Shown one piece after another: positions 11,910 to 23,574 of a DNA stretch of 64,000 bases. Origin of the DNA: Hemerocallis citrina (taxonomy: Eukaryota > Streptophyta > Magnoliopsida > Asparagales > Asphodelaceae); the NCBI GenBank assembly GCA_017893485.1, contig CM030367.1, positions 145,317,767 to 145,381,766 on the forward strand, in the 5' to 3' direction. Below the pieces are notes generated by a model. The model was not told the DNA's origin. It saw only the letters and a program-made list of their open reading frames with translations, and ran no database searches. A program made the position numbers and the translations under genes. Position 1 is the first letter of the stretch, and each line of letters opens with the position of its first letter.

Positions 11910-13116
11910 TGCCCCGATTTAAGAGTTTTGATGTCTGCCTTCACTTGCAGGTTTAATTTGTGGATGTGCCCTCGTGGGCTTTTTGGCTAGTCCTCTGCGG
12001 AGCAGTTTCTTTGTACGCGTTTTTGACCGCCCTTATCCTAAGGCAGTTGGGTCTTTGTTTTGAAGGCTGATTACTTGTGTAGCTCCCCCTCCTCTCTACT
12101 TAGCAGGGTGGTATCAAGCTGTGTTTTGGTTGTGATTATGGATCTTGTCTCCTCGCTTTTCTGGTTTAATGTTCTCTGTCTCCTCTGTTCGGCACTTAAG
12201 CAGTATCTGCTTTTGTTTTCTTCCTCTTTAACCTATGAACTATGTTTTCTTTTCTTTTGTGCCTAATCTAGATGTTTCCATTTTCCTTTTACTTGCACTT
12301 ACGTTTCTGGGAGTGCGTTTTGTTTGTTTTGCGGCAGTATTGGGTATATTGTTTTGGCTTTATACTCATTGAGCATTTGGGCTGTCTGAGATGATGCGGT
12401 TTTTGGAGCATCCTGGCTGTGTTAGGATGTTTTATTTTAGCTTTGTCAACCGTCTCCTGGTTGTAGTCTGGCCTGTATGGTTTTTTCCGAGCTTCCCTTG
12501 AGCGGCTCTCGCACTCTTAAGTGTTTAATTTTTACCAGGATTTTTTCTGTACAGCAATTATACTGCAGTATTGAGTCAATTATGTTTGTGCTGTTTCGTC
12601 CTGCCTATGCTATTTGGCTAGCCCCGTTTCGCTTCATTGCCTGGGCTTTTTTGTGAGGTCACTGGTTCAGTGCCTTACTAGAAACACTTCGCACTCGGGA
12701 TGGCTTCGAGTTCTTTCTTTAGAATAGGCCTGGCTCCCCTTTTTTCTCCTCCGGTAAGTGTCGACCGGGCACAGTCATGGAACGGTTGTGTTTGGCTCCT
12801 TTTGATCCGCTGCTCAAGTTTGTCTGGCTGCTCATGTTTCATCCGCGGCGACTATTACCCCTCGGCCCTGCCCAAGTATGGTCGAGCATCGTCTTTAGGC
12901 CAACTCCCAGCATATCATTTCTCTTTTCTTGTTTGTATTGTTTCTACTTAGTTGTTGTATTCAGTCTGCAGCTAGCGCCTCTTAGTCTTTGGTTTTACTC
13001 CTGGTAAAACTCTTTGTTATTGTAATTATTCTTGCCTTGTACATTTTTTGATTATTTATATTATTTTTTATCTGGCTGGAGTCTTCGGACTCTATCCGTT
13101 TACATAAAAAAAACAA
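11910..13116 (+). other. LINE 3' UTR
   Basis: Non-coding, T-rich sequence from the ORF2 stop to the A-rich tail. No long ORF of known kind is present. It ends in TACATAAAAAAAACAAA immediately before the target duplication. Confidence 0.8.
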
Positions 13117-13310
13117 AACATTGGAATACATACACCAAATCCAGAGCCTGTGCCAAAAAATAATAAAAAATAATAAAAATAATTTAGTGAAACATAATGA
13201 CCGTACTTTATATTTCTTTTCAAGAAAATAAATATTGTATAATACGAATTATAAAGCTTGCCCTTTCAAAATAATTTCTTTGTCCTGCAACGAGCCCCAC
13301 AGGTTCTTTG
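13117..13310. repeat. Local direct repeat, copy 1 right half
   Basis: Resumes the duplicated sequence after the LINE. ACCAAATCCAGAGCCTGTGC and the segment with CGTACTTTATATTTCTTTTC match 14026-14250 by eye. Confidence 0.8.
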
Positions 13311-13465
13311 TCGAGTGTGTATTACTAACTCACTTTCAAAATTTATTTGCCAAACTAACCCATTTTCTTAAAAAAAAACCTGACCCAGTTGAATATAAAA
13401 AACTTAAAAACAAAATTTTCCATATAATCTTATAAAAGATACTTTAAAAGAATAAATAAAAATAG

Positions 13466-13740
13466 ATAACATCCGAAAACCCAAAGAAATGTAGTTGTTC
13501 TATATGTGAGGAAGTAGGACATATATCATCAAATTGTCCTAAAAGAATAAAAAAAGAAAATGCAAAATATGTAGAAGAAATTGAAGAAATGAATAACATA
13601 AACTATGAACTCATAGAATATGAGAAAGATTGGTAAAAAATTAGTGATGATGAAAAAATAATGATACTGGAATAAGATGGTGGAAGTAGTGAATATAAAA
13701 CAGAAGAATGTGAAATAAATATGATAACGAAAAATAGATG
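13466..13740 (+). pseudogene. Endogenous pararetrovirus coat-protein C-terminal fragment
   Basis: A 56-codon frame (13466-13636) contains a zinc knuckle of the form C-x-C-x2-C-x4-H-x4-C (CSCSICEEVGHISSNC). The extra cysteine two residues ahead of the CCHC box is characteristic of Caulimoviridae coat proteins. After the stop at 13634, the same frame continues with an acidic, Glu/Asp-rich tail interrupted by further stops, again as in the C-terminus of those proteins. It is a non-functional fossil; no movement protein, protease or RT part was seen nearby. An LTR-retroelement gag knuckle is the alternative, but these usually lack the extra cysteine. Confidence 0.6.
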
Positions 13741-13832
13741 AACAATTAGAAAGAAAAAATTATGAAAAAATTATAGAAAGAATAAGCTTGGACAAGAAAA
13801 AATACTATAAAATAAGAGCAACCCGAAAGAGA

Positions 13833-14044
13833 TATTTAAGCAAATGGATAATTGTTTTTTTATTATTATAATAAATCATGTTGTAGTTTGACATTATTTT
13901 GGGTGGTTGTGTTTTGTTTTGCAAGTTATATCAAATCGATACGAGAATAGTCAATGTCAACCCACAACAAACAAAGCTCAAACGTCTCTTTCTCAATATT
14001 TTGGTGTTTCATTTGAATAAACCAGATCCAGAACCTGTGCAGAA

Positions 14045-14086
<42 letters not shown>

Positions 14087-14250
14087 AATAACCTAGAAAA
14101 ACCTAGGCAACTTATTAAGAGATTATTTAGTGAAACATAATAACCGTACTTTATATTTCTTTTCAAGAAAATAAATATTGTAAAAGAATTATAAAGCTTG
14201 GCCTTCCTAATTTCTCTGTCCTGCAGCAAGCCCCACCGATTCTTTCTCCA
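13833..14250. repeat. Local direct repeat, copy 2 (LINE-free)
   Basis: An uninterrupted paralogue of 7715-7922 plus 13117-13310. It preserves the empty LINE target site near 14019-14030 and carries an AAT microsatellite (14044-14091) where copy 1 has only a short version. Confidence 0.8.
14044..14091. repeat. (AAT)n/(AAAT)n microsatellite
   Basis: Continuous AAT repeats passing into AAAT repeats, within the duplicated segment. Isoleucine-, leucine- or asparagine-run frames across it are artefacts. Confidence 0.95.
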
Positions 14251-14279
14251 TGCAAGTAAAAAAATTTCTCCCCTTTTGC

Positions 14280-14469
14280 CAGGGCGGCCCTGAGCTCCAA
14301 AGGCCAGAGACCAAGGGCCCAAATAATTATTTTTGAAAGTTCTTAGTAACAATAAATTTTTTTTAAGCACAAAATACGTGTCTATATTTAAAAAAAATAT
14401 ATAAATTTGGAGCACGAAAAGTTACAAAAATTTTGAGATCTGAGGGCCTCATGGTAAGGGCCGGCCCTG
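14280..14469. mobile_element. hAT-type MITE, 190 bp, 8-bp TSD
   Basis: It begins CAGGGCGGCCCTGAG and ends GGGCCGGCCCTG, giving terminal inverted repeats of the hAT kind. It is flanked by the exact 8-bp direct repeat CCTTTTGC at 14272-14279 and 14470-14477. The interior is AT-rich and non-coding. TIR type and TSD length fit a non-autonomous hAT element. Confidence 0.9.
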
Positions 14470-14840
14470 CCTTTTGCATTTGTCTCTCACTTAAGGTATC
14501 AAGTCATACCTTTTACATTATGAATTATTTCACCATTAAACAACCACACATGAAACATTCACTCCAGAAACACTAGTGCTACAAACAACATATAGGTCGA
14601 CATCCGGTTAACAACCGACCACCTTAAAAACCAACATCAACTTTCACATATAAATTTCTCTTACAAATCTTCTTGCCAATTTAACAATGATTTAAGAAAA
14701 TTATTCTTCTTTATAAATGTACTGTTTAATTTTTTTTGCTAATTTATTATATTTTTAGCTAATTAAATATACTGTTTTATTGTTGTTGATAGTTAGTTAT
14801 TTATTTTGTTTATTTCAAACAACCCATGTAAATGCCATAA

Positions 14841-15389
14841 GGGCATCCACAGTCGTGCTTTGCTAAAATATGCATTTTCACATATTATACATATAGCAAA
14901 GTGAATTTGCTGCAGTGGTAAAATGCTATAATATAGCAAATAAATTTCTTTTAATGATCGGACGAATCTTTGAGATCCGTCGCATGAGTTTTAAATAATA
15001 TTTGCGATTCTTTTAAGATTTAAAAACAATTTTTTAATATTTGCGATTCTTTTAAAAACAATTTTTTAGTTAGATGGGCCCCTCCACGGACGGCTCTTCA
15101 AGATCCGTCCAGGGGAATTCTGGCTTAAAACAAAAAAAATTTCGGAAATTAAAAAAGCCGTTGAACGGATTGCCTAGTTCCGTCTGACGAAATAAAAAAT
15201 ATATATTTTTAGTGGGACGGATCTTAAAGATCCGTCTTATATAATATGCATTTTCCTATATCCGCTCTCATATATAGCCATCTACCGTTGCGAAATCGTC
15301 AAAATATGCATAAATGGCAAAAGATTGAAGCGATTCGTTTGCTAAAAAATGCATAAAATGGATAAATAGCAAACTGACTGTGGTTGCTC
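14841..15389. mobile_element. PIF/Harbinger-like MITE, 549 bp, TAA TSD
   Basis: Starts GGGCATCCACAGTCG and ends GACTGTGGTTGCTC (inverted: GAGCAACCACAGTC), with TAA on both sides (14838-14840 and 15390-15392). A 3-bp TWA duplication and G-starting TIR fit PIF/Harbinger. The interior contains AAGATCCGTC inverted motifs. It is related in structure to the MITEs at 27474 and 57409. Confidence 0.75.
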
Positions 15390-16307
15390 TAATTCTTTAA
15401 ATATCAAGCTAGCAATTCCAGATTGGCTCTAGCTAGCTAACACCAGAACTCAATATGCTATGCTTATTAATTATGACTTTCTGTTCAATATATCGCGGAG
15501 AACGTTATTAAACCTAAAACACTTCATACGTGTTAAGTGTGCACCCAGATTTTTGATTAATGATTTAACAGTGTAAACCATATATATGTTGTAATATCCT
15601 GTTTTTTTTTTTTTTGGTTTTGTTTTGTTTTTTTTACATGCTATACAGCTAACATATAATGAACAATCAGTCAATGCACTTAATTAAATGTTAATATATT
15701 CAATGAAGATCAAGCTGCATCCGAGATGAAGATCAAGTTGCATTCCTTAATTAGTACTCTTCTTTATCAAAGAGAGGTTGGTCTTCAGTCTTCTCTTAGA
15801 CTGGGTAAAATTATTTCTGGCATCTCTACATTCATTCTTCATGTACTGGTTTCTAGCTTAATTTTTCTTTTCTAATTAGGGCTCCCTAATTAATCATATC
15901 TTTTGTATGGAATGCAATAAGAAAAGAATCGCAAGAGAGATTTCGAAGAATGAGTTAGGTCCAACTAACGAAATTGTTAATTACGTTTTATGAACGTATG
16001 TGTGTTAGGATTACAAAGACTAAAACATTGTTCTTTCTTCTTCCTTCCTACCGGCTAATAACGTGGGCAAAAAAGAAAAATGTTTATTGCTAGAAAGGGA
16101 TTAGGGAACAACGACTACTAGAGAATATTTATTTAGTTATAATGAATAAATAAAAAATAACTAGAGAATATGGACATTTGTTCAATTCTAGCTCACTGCC
16201 TTCATTATTGGGAAGCTTGGAAATTGAGGAGGAAACCCTGGCTAAGATTGTGATTAATAAGTCTATTTTCCTAATCACATAAATAGTTTCATGATAAAAA
16301 AACAGTG
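15390..16307. other. AT-rich intergenic DNA
   Basis: I see no gene, element terminus or RNA in this stretch. The short reading frames have poly-T or poly-K composition. Confidence 0.5.
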
Positions 16308-16690
16308 GATTTTTTTCCCAAACTGTCCTACTTGTTGAAAGTTTTTTCCAAACTGCCCTACTTTTTTTAAAAAAATTTCAAAACGCCCTACTCGCTTTTA
16401 AAAAAGCGAATCTTAGATTTGGGTTTTGCACCAACCTAGACTCGCTTTCTCAAAAAACGAGGGATTTATTCCAAACTCGCTTTTTGAAAAAGCGACTGTC
16501 GAGTTTTGCACCAGCCTATACTCGCTTTCTCAAAAAGCGAGGGGATTTATCCCAAACTCGCTTTTTGAAAAAGCAAGTGTCGATTGGGTCTTTAACCCCC
16601 AAACTCGAAATCAGATCTCACTTTTCTTAAATTCTCTATCTTCCTCCTCCTCTTGTAACCCCGAAGCCCTAACCCATCTCTCATCTCATT
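16308..16690. repeat. MULE left terminal inverted repeat
   Basis: Roughly 310-380 bp that pairs, with indels, to 23575-23904. It includes a run of 20-bp palindromes (CTCGCTTTYT...AAAGCGAG) and the shared AACTCGAAATCAGATCTCA stretch. The inner boundary is approximate. Confidence 0.85.
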
Positions 16691-16955
16691 TTCGTCAAAT
16701 AACCACAAAAAATCGTCGATTAACCCATATAATTGCTCTCAAAACCCTAAACACATCTTCCGAAAGATCCAAATTTTGAAATTTTGATATACTTGAAGAG
16801 GATAGCAACTTCAACTCTTCTACCCAAATATCTATGTCTAAATCCTTTCGAATAAGCTTGTGAAGGTATGATGCATATTGGCCTATTATTTTGTTCATTT
16901 TCATAGGTTTTGTTTTTGTGCAGATAATAACTCATATATTCGTATAATATACGTA

Positions 16956-19640
16956 GGTATGGATTATGATATTTCTATTTGGTTATACTTTGGTGGTGAA
17001 ATAATTCGTGATCCAAAAATTGGTTGTTGTTATAGTGCGGTGGATCCTGAAATAGTTTGGGTACCTCGTACCATTATATTGGCAGAATTAGTTGAGATAA
17101 TTTATGAAGTTACTAATTTGGATATGAATCAATGGAATGTGAAAATTTTAGCTCGATATGCAGCAGGAAAAGGAGATGGTCAGTGTTTTATGACAGTGCC
17201 CGTTTCTACTGATAATACTATGAACTCAATGATTGCTAGGACACTTGATACCAATTGTACTTGGTCTGCATTAGAGTTATATATTTAGCAAATCCAAATT
17301 TTGAATGCTCATCCACATGATATTCCTAGTTCTAGCTTCGTACAGGTAGTACCGACACAGCAGATGAGGTCTAACCCCGTTCGAACTTCACAAGCAATCC
17401 CACTGTCCTCACAAGAAGATACCTTCACAAATACAACAAACCCGGATTCTACAGACATTGAGTTGCCACGTCAACCTAGTCCGGTTCATGACTACGTTCC
17501 AAATGACACTTTATTTGAATTATTTCAAAATGCTACAATTAACAATGACTTATTAGATGATGATGAAGAAGAGGAAGAAACAGACGATGAAGTTGAAGAA
17601 AGTGAGAAAATGATGATGGGGACGAAGATGATGATGTGGCAAATGTAAATCCGACGAACAGCAATTCTAATGAAGTGAGAGCTACTGATAGCTATGCCAA
17701 TGTTAACGCTCATGTTATCGAGGAGATGATACAAGGTTCTCGAGTACATCAAGTTCCACAAGAGTCGTCTAGTTCATTCAATGTAGACGAATTGTACATT
17801 GGACAGGAGTTTGTAAGTAAAGAGTCGATTTAGCAGGCTGTGAAGCTGTATTCTATCAAGACACATCGTGAATTCGTCATATTGAAATCTTCACCGTCAC
17901 TGTACACTGTTAAATGTAAAATGACACATAGAAAAAGTACAATAGAGGAGATAGTGTAAAGTCCCCCAGTAGTAAGTGATGGTGGATGCCCTTGGAGATT
18001 ACGAGCAATTATTCCAAAAGGCGGGACAAATTTCGTAGTAAAGAACATAATTGGGCATCATACTTGTACGAATCCCACGTTGAATCAGGATCACTGTAAA
18101 GTTGATTCTAACCTTGTTTGCAATTTGATTGTGAGTGTGGTGAAGTCTGAGATAGGTTTAACACCACGGGCCATTATTGAGATAGTAAAAGTACAATATA
18201 ATTATCAGATTTCATATAAGAAAGCTTGAATTGCAAAACAAAAGACAATTGAGAGGTTGTTCGGTACCTTCGAAGAAGCATACACGAAGTTGCCTTTTCT
18301 ACTATCAGCAATACAAGCAGCAAATCCAGGAATCGTTGTCCGCTGGGATAAGTATCAGTCTAGTCCAAGTGAGGAAACATTCAAGGGAGTATTTTGGGCA
18401 TTTGGTCATTCGATTGAAGGTTTCAAGTCTTGCAGATCTGTTATTAGTGTTAACGGAACTCACTTGTACGGTAAGTACAAGGGGTGTTTGTTAATTGCTG
18501 TTTCCCCAAATGCGAATGATTGCTTATTTCCATTTGCATTTGTATTAGTTGATGAAGAGAGTATAAGTACATGGACATGGTTCATGAGTTGCATTCGGCA
18601 TTTTGTCACCGATCGCACTGAGTTGTGTGTTATCTCTGATCGTCATGATGGTATATTGTCTGCTATGAAATTGCAAAATGGAGCTTGGAACGAACCTAAT
18701 GCATATCATTGTTATTATATGCGTCATTTCGCTACAAAATTCTTCAGTAAATTTGGTAGCGGCATTGCAAAAAAAGGCCAAAATTATAGCGTGTCAAAAC
18801 CAACTCAAAAAGTTCATGACCAAACTCGCTGAACTTGAAACCATCAATGTCGAGGCGGCTAATTGGTTGAAAGAGAAACCGGTAGAGAAATGGGCACTTT
18901 AAGTAGATGAAGGTCGAAGATACGGCATAATGACTACGAACCTGTCAGAAGTCTTCAATTCAGTCTTGAAAGGTGCCCGTAGTTTACCGGTAACTGCGAT
19001 TGTTGAGATGATCTTCTATCGTCTAAACTCTTACTTTACTACTCGTCGACAGGAAGCCAATAAGCCTTTATCTGAAGGGAAGATTTTTTCTCGAAGAGTA
19101 CATGAATTGATCGATAGTCGCTGTGAGAGAGAAAACCGACATGAGGTTACAATATTTCATTATCAACCTGAAATTTTTTCAGTCAAAACGGGTCTACACA
19201 TGGTAAGTGGAGAAAGGAAGGGTGGGAACTTGCACACTGTTAACTTGGGTACGAAAACATACGCATGTATGAAATTTCAACTATATCATATTCCATGTTC
19301 TCATGTATTGGTAGCTTGTATATATCGTGCAATCGATCACAAGCATTTTGTTGATAAATTTTACCTTGTCACTTCATTAGCACAAACATAGGACTCCCGT
19401 CTTTCATCCTACTCTAGATCCAGCATATTGGCCTACTTTTGATGGATCACGACTCGTACTTGATGCTAGTTTGCGATGTTCAAGGAAAGGCAGACCTAGA
19501 TCTATGAGAATTCGCAACGACATGGATGTAATAGATAGGTCCAGCAGGGGTACGGGGATGAAATATTCGAAATGTGGGTTGCATGGACACAATAAGCGGC
19601 GATGTATTAATAGGGGATCTCAAAACATTTAATCGTTGTA
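16956..19640 (+). pseudogene. MULE transposase (MuDR type), copy A, degenerate
   Basis: Catalyses cut-and-paste transposition in the family. The N-terminal MuDR-like part begins at 16956 (GGEII...). An acidic Asp/Glu linker follows near 17550-17640, then a zinc-binding region, the MULE DDE domain (18257-18832), a C-terminal part with MTTNLSE, a SWIM-type segment (FQLYHIPCSH) and a CCHC-like end (KCGLHGHNKRRC). Disruptions: stops at 17286, 17831 and 17957, one at about 18228, one at about 18901 and one at about 19389; frameshifts near 17606 and 18760. The first catalytic Asp is Asn here (VNGTHLYGKYKG), while the second (SDRH) is kept. The first Cys of both the SWIM and CCHC motifs appears as Tyr. 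Confidence 0.93.
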
Positions 19641-19796
19641 TGTTTGTAATTGTACTATGAAATTTGGACTTTGTAATTGTACTAATTCGTATGATTTTAA
19701 TTATGAAGAAGCGTTATTCTCTATTTCTTATGTATGAGTGTGATTGTTGCGTGATGACAATTGCAAGCAAATATGAAGATGTCATTTTTAAAGCCT

Positions 19797-20200
19797 ACAC
19801 TCGCTTTTCGAAAAGCGAGTCTGATAAAGATCTCCTCGCTTTCTGGGAAAGCGAGTTTTAAGCATGTATGTTTTTTACAAGCAAACTCAAGACTCGCTTT
19901 CTCAAAAAGCGAGTCTAGTTAAAACTACCTCGGTTTTTTGAAAAGCGACTGTGAAGTAGAGTGTTTTCCAGAGATCACTCTACTCCACAATCGCTTTTCG
20001 AAAAACAAAGGTAGTTTTAACTAGACTCGCTTTTTGAGAAAGCGTGTCTTCAGTCTGATTATAAAAAACATATAGGTTTAAGACTCGCTTTGAAAGCGAG
20101 TTTAGGTGAAACCACCTCGCTTTCTCAGATAAGAGCTTCAGCTCTGGAAAACTAACAACTCAACACTCGCTTTCTGAGAAAGCGAGATGGTTTCACCAAG
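19797..20200. repeat. Nested palindrome block of the MULE
   Basis: About nine copies of a 20-22 bp self-complementary word (consensus CTCGCTTTYTSRRAAAGCGAG) spaced 35-55 bp apart. Around them is a larger inverted repeat: 19891-19963 pairs with 19976-20048 across a 12-bp loop, and weaker pairing continues outward on both sides. It lies exactly between the convergent transposase and PMD genes. The same words occur in both TIRs (16390-16580 and 23670-23830). Confidence 0.85.
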
Positions 20201-20688
20201 ACTCGCCTGTATACATAACACAACAGCTGAAACACTTCAGGTGGAACATGCATTACCAAAACCTCTTCTCCAAACTTCACCATTCAAACATTTCACAATT
20301 CCAACATTTCAAACTGAACCCAACTCTTCTCCAAACTTCACCATTCGAACATTTCACAGTTCGAACATTTCAAACTAAATCCAACTCTTCTCCAAACTGA
20401 ACAAAACTCTTCTCCAAACTCTTCTCCAAACTGAACCCAACTTCACCATTCAAACATTTAACAACTAGTAATTCACCAAACTGAACCCAACTAGCAAATC
20501 ACCAAAACTACTATTATCAATTGCTGTTTCCCCATTTGAAAATTTCACACACTAACACACTCACACACTCACACAAATCCACCAAATGAAACCATCACAC
20601 ACTCACACACCCCATACGAACATTTCATTCTTCATACATTATGAATTTATATCGTATTTACAAGATCGTAACATACATTACACAACAT
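20201..20688. repeat. Low-complexity CA/CT-rich repeats
   Basis: Degenerate tandem copies of phrases such as CTTCACCATTC(A/G)AACATTT and CTCTTCTCCAAACTGAACCC, followed by a CACACTCACA run near 20550-20610. Non-coding, inside the MULE; probably the 3' flank of the PMD gene. Confidence 0.6.
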
Positions 20689-23178
20689 TCAAAAATTAAT
20701 AATACAAACATTACATTGAAAGAAGCTTAACAGATCGGGGGTGAAGAAGGTGGGAGCTCTCCTTTGCCTTTTACCGCATGGTGGAGTGGCCTGTGTCACA
20801 CCGGGCATGGGAATCAGATCCTCTTCTTGTTGTTGTTGTGTCCCCTCAACTTGTATCTCAGGCTCTTCATCTTCATCCATTTCTTGATTTTCTGATCGCC
20901 TGGAAGGGACAAAAGAAACATCTTGTTTTTTCTTTCAAAATTTTTGATCTCTAGTGGACTTCTCAGTAGGATTCGAACCCAGATGAAGTTCTAACCATCC
21001 ATCAAAGAAAAAAGAACGAATTGATCTTGTAGGATTTCCAAGAAATTCTTCGACTTCTTTCGGAAGCAGATGATTATTCATCTTCTTATCACGTTTCATG
21101 AATAGCCGGGACATTGAGGAAAATCCAAAAAGGCTTCTTCTGGCTCGTTTCTAGGACGACGTGGGGGTTTGTGAGTGACTTTCTTCCTACGAGGAGCACG
21201 TGCACTTATTCGATGAGCGAGAGTGTTTAGAATAGCATCTAATATTGTCCCCTCGCCCATAGCATCAGCTTGTGCACGACAGGACATCAAAATCTCACAT
21301 GCAAAGTCCTTAACCGCATCCGCGACGTTGCTCCTCAACACAGCAGCATATTTTTTTACCTATACTACAAGTCTGGCTCATCTACAAAATATGAGAAGTT
21401 GAAATATTAAATACAGTGAATGTATATGTAAACCAAAATACTAGAAAAACTTTGAAAAATACAGCAAAACTTAAAAACTTACAATTGAACGAAGAGCCGA
21501 TGCCTTTTGTTGAAATACAGGCAAATTCATCGAATATTGATATGCTGGTTCGGCTGCCGACCGACGAATCGGGACTACCACACCTGCAGGAGTCTGCCCT
21601 ATCAGAGATATATAGCATCTTGTCATCCTCCCGTACCAGCCCATATAATTCTCATGCACCGTTCGATCAAATAGAGGAATGTTACCAATGATTTCATCGA
21701 ACCGGTGCTGATTCCATCTCTCAACATATGTAGAAAAGCTGGCGGCTCAATTATGTCCGGATTGTCGACCCATTCTAGTAATAGAATGCATATCGATATT
21801 GAATGGTTCAGCAACAGGAATCATTTGCTGTAGACCAAATTGACGTAGCATTCTATTCACATAATAAAACTCAACCGTGCCGAAGTTGATTAATGATGCT
21901 TTAGTCAACCACAGATCGCTCCTGAACAAGCAAATAAGCGGTAGTCGAGCAACACGCACCTCCGTGTAGGACATCCACACGACGCAATCATCTGGCAACC
22001 TGTCCAACTCATTACAGAAGTAGGTTAGGCACCTGTTGGGGTTGGCAGTCCATGTAAGATTTCCAGACCAATACACATCGAGTGGAGGTAACATGTGCTG
22101 GTCCTCGAGGAGATGGACCCAGTAGGGTGATTGCCTCCGCACTACAGGCCGATCTACGTGAATACGCTCCCAACTCCAAACTTGTAGTAATATCATTGGT
22201 CCATTCATCTGTACCGAACTAAAACTACACAAATACAAAGTCCTGTAGAGGGATGATAATGCGGCACTATCCCAACTGTATTGTCCGACTCATCCCAGAT
22301 CTGCAATCAATGGGAGGTACATCAAGGGGACAGAATATCCGGTCGAATTTGGGAACATCATGCCTCCAAACAGTGTAAGAATGTAGGCCCTGCAGTAGCA
22401 CTGAACCTCCTCATCAGTAGAATCATCATTCAATCGGTCCTTGAATGTGTCCTTCAACCACTTCAACCGAATAAATTTTCCATTAACTGCTTCGGCTTCC
22501 ACTTCGACACCGAGGTACTGTTCCATTAAATATATCGGGTCGAAGTCCATTGTTCCGATCACTGCCTACCCATCAACTGGAAGGCAACGAGTACAGAGAC
22601 GTCCTGCAGTGTCACTGTTATCTCTCCAACTGGCGGGTGAAAGGTGTGTGTTTCAGACCGCCATCTCTCAAGCAGTGCTGTAAGAAGAGACCGATCACAC
22701 TTGATGGAGCTCATCCTTTCAATACCATATAATCCACAGTCCCTTAGGATCTCGTGAATCCATAGATTCATAGGCAGTGGATGACCCCCCCTAAATGTAC
22801 ATTCCTTCGATTCACCTTCCCACACATCCTTCGAACGGTGCTGCGACTGAAGAGTAAGGAGTGTAGGGTCGAGGGGATCTGGACCTCCGAGAGGAATATA
22901 AGATGATGAAGGGGCTGACGAAGAAATACTCGCCACATTTGGATTAGTTGGGATCTATACAACAACATTTACATCAAAAGACCGATATAATATTTTATTG
23001 TATGATAATGAAACTAATCGAATATAAACAATTATAAGCTTACATTAGTACGTTCGGTACCACCACCACGACCACTACGTCCACCACGAGGAGGTGGGCC
23101 AAAATAAGTACATGGTCTATCGCCGCGAGGAAGTCTACTACTAGATCTTTCCTCCACATTTCCCACTGTCCGTGCCAT
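20689..23178 (-). pseudogene. Plant mobile domain (PMD) gene captured in the MULE
   Basis: PMD proteins (aminotransferase-like plant mobile domain; MAIN/MAIL1 relatives) occur both as host genes and inside plant transposons. Exon 1 (23178-23044, ATG to 45 codons) has a PRGGRSGRGGG stretch. An intron (23043-22955, GTAAGC...TATAG) leads in frame to exon 2, with LLTALLERWRSETHTFHPP and TVTLQDVSVL, both PMD hallmarks. Next come LTLFGG...VPLMYLP, YSWDSAALSSLYR, LLQVWSWER and MLRQFGLQQMIPVAEPF. Downstream basic (RAPRRKKVTHK, about 21180) and acidic (20880-20700) segments look like the C-terminus. A one-base frameshift near 22570 and TGA stops near 22289 and 21748 disable it. Exons beyond 21470 are uncertain. 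Confidence 0.85.
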
Positions 23179-23574
23179 TTATAATAAAATAGAGTATACT
23201 ACAACTAAAAACAATCGTTATTAACTTTACCAAAATATATAACCTACATATATACAATCGTTATTAACTATATCCAAATTTTACCTCCAATTTCGACATA
23301 TATCCACATTTTATCCACAACTTTTAACTACATATATCTACATATATATACAACATTAAAAAGATAGAGTTTGATAAATATACCACAAGCTTTATCCCCT
23401 AAATTCGAAGCACTCCAACTCCACCGCAAGCTTCACCCCCAAATTCAAAGAACTACACCGCAATTACCCCCAAAATCGAAGTACCTCCAAATTCGAAGTG
23501 GACAATAGAACGAAGATGAGATATTGAAGAATTTCATGAATGATTCGACGAAATTTGGTGGGTTAATGGCTATA

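Larger units (their letters stand above)
7923..13116 (+). mobile_element. L1-type LINE with 16-bp target-site duplication
   Basis: A non-LTR retrotransposon of 5.2 kb. It is flanked by the direct repeat AACATTGGAATACATA at 7907-7922 and 13117-13132, and ends in an A-rich tail (13105-13116). Inside are an ORF1 remnant, an ORF2 with endonuclease, reverse transcriptase and a C-terminal zinc-finger region, and a long 3' UTR. The pre-insertion site is preserved in the paralogous repeat at 13833-14250, where TTTGAATA runs straight into ACCAGATCCAGA. ORF2 has frameshifts, so the copy is not autonomous now. Confidence 0.92.
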
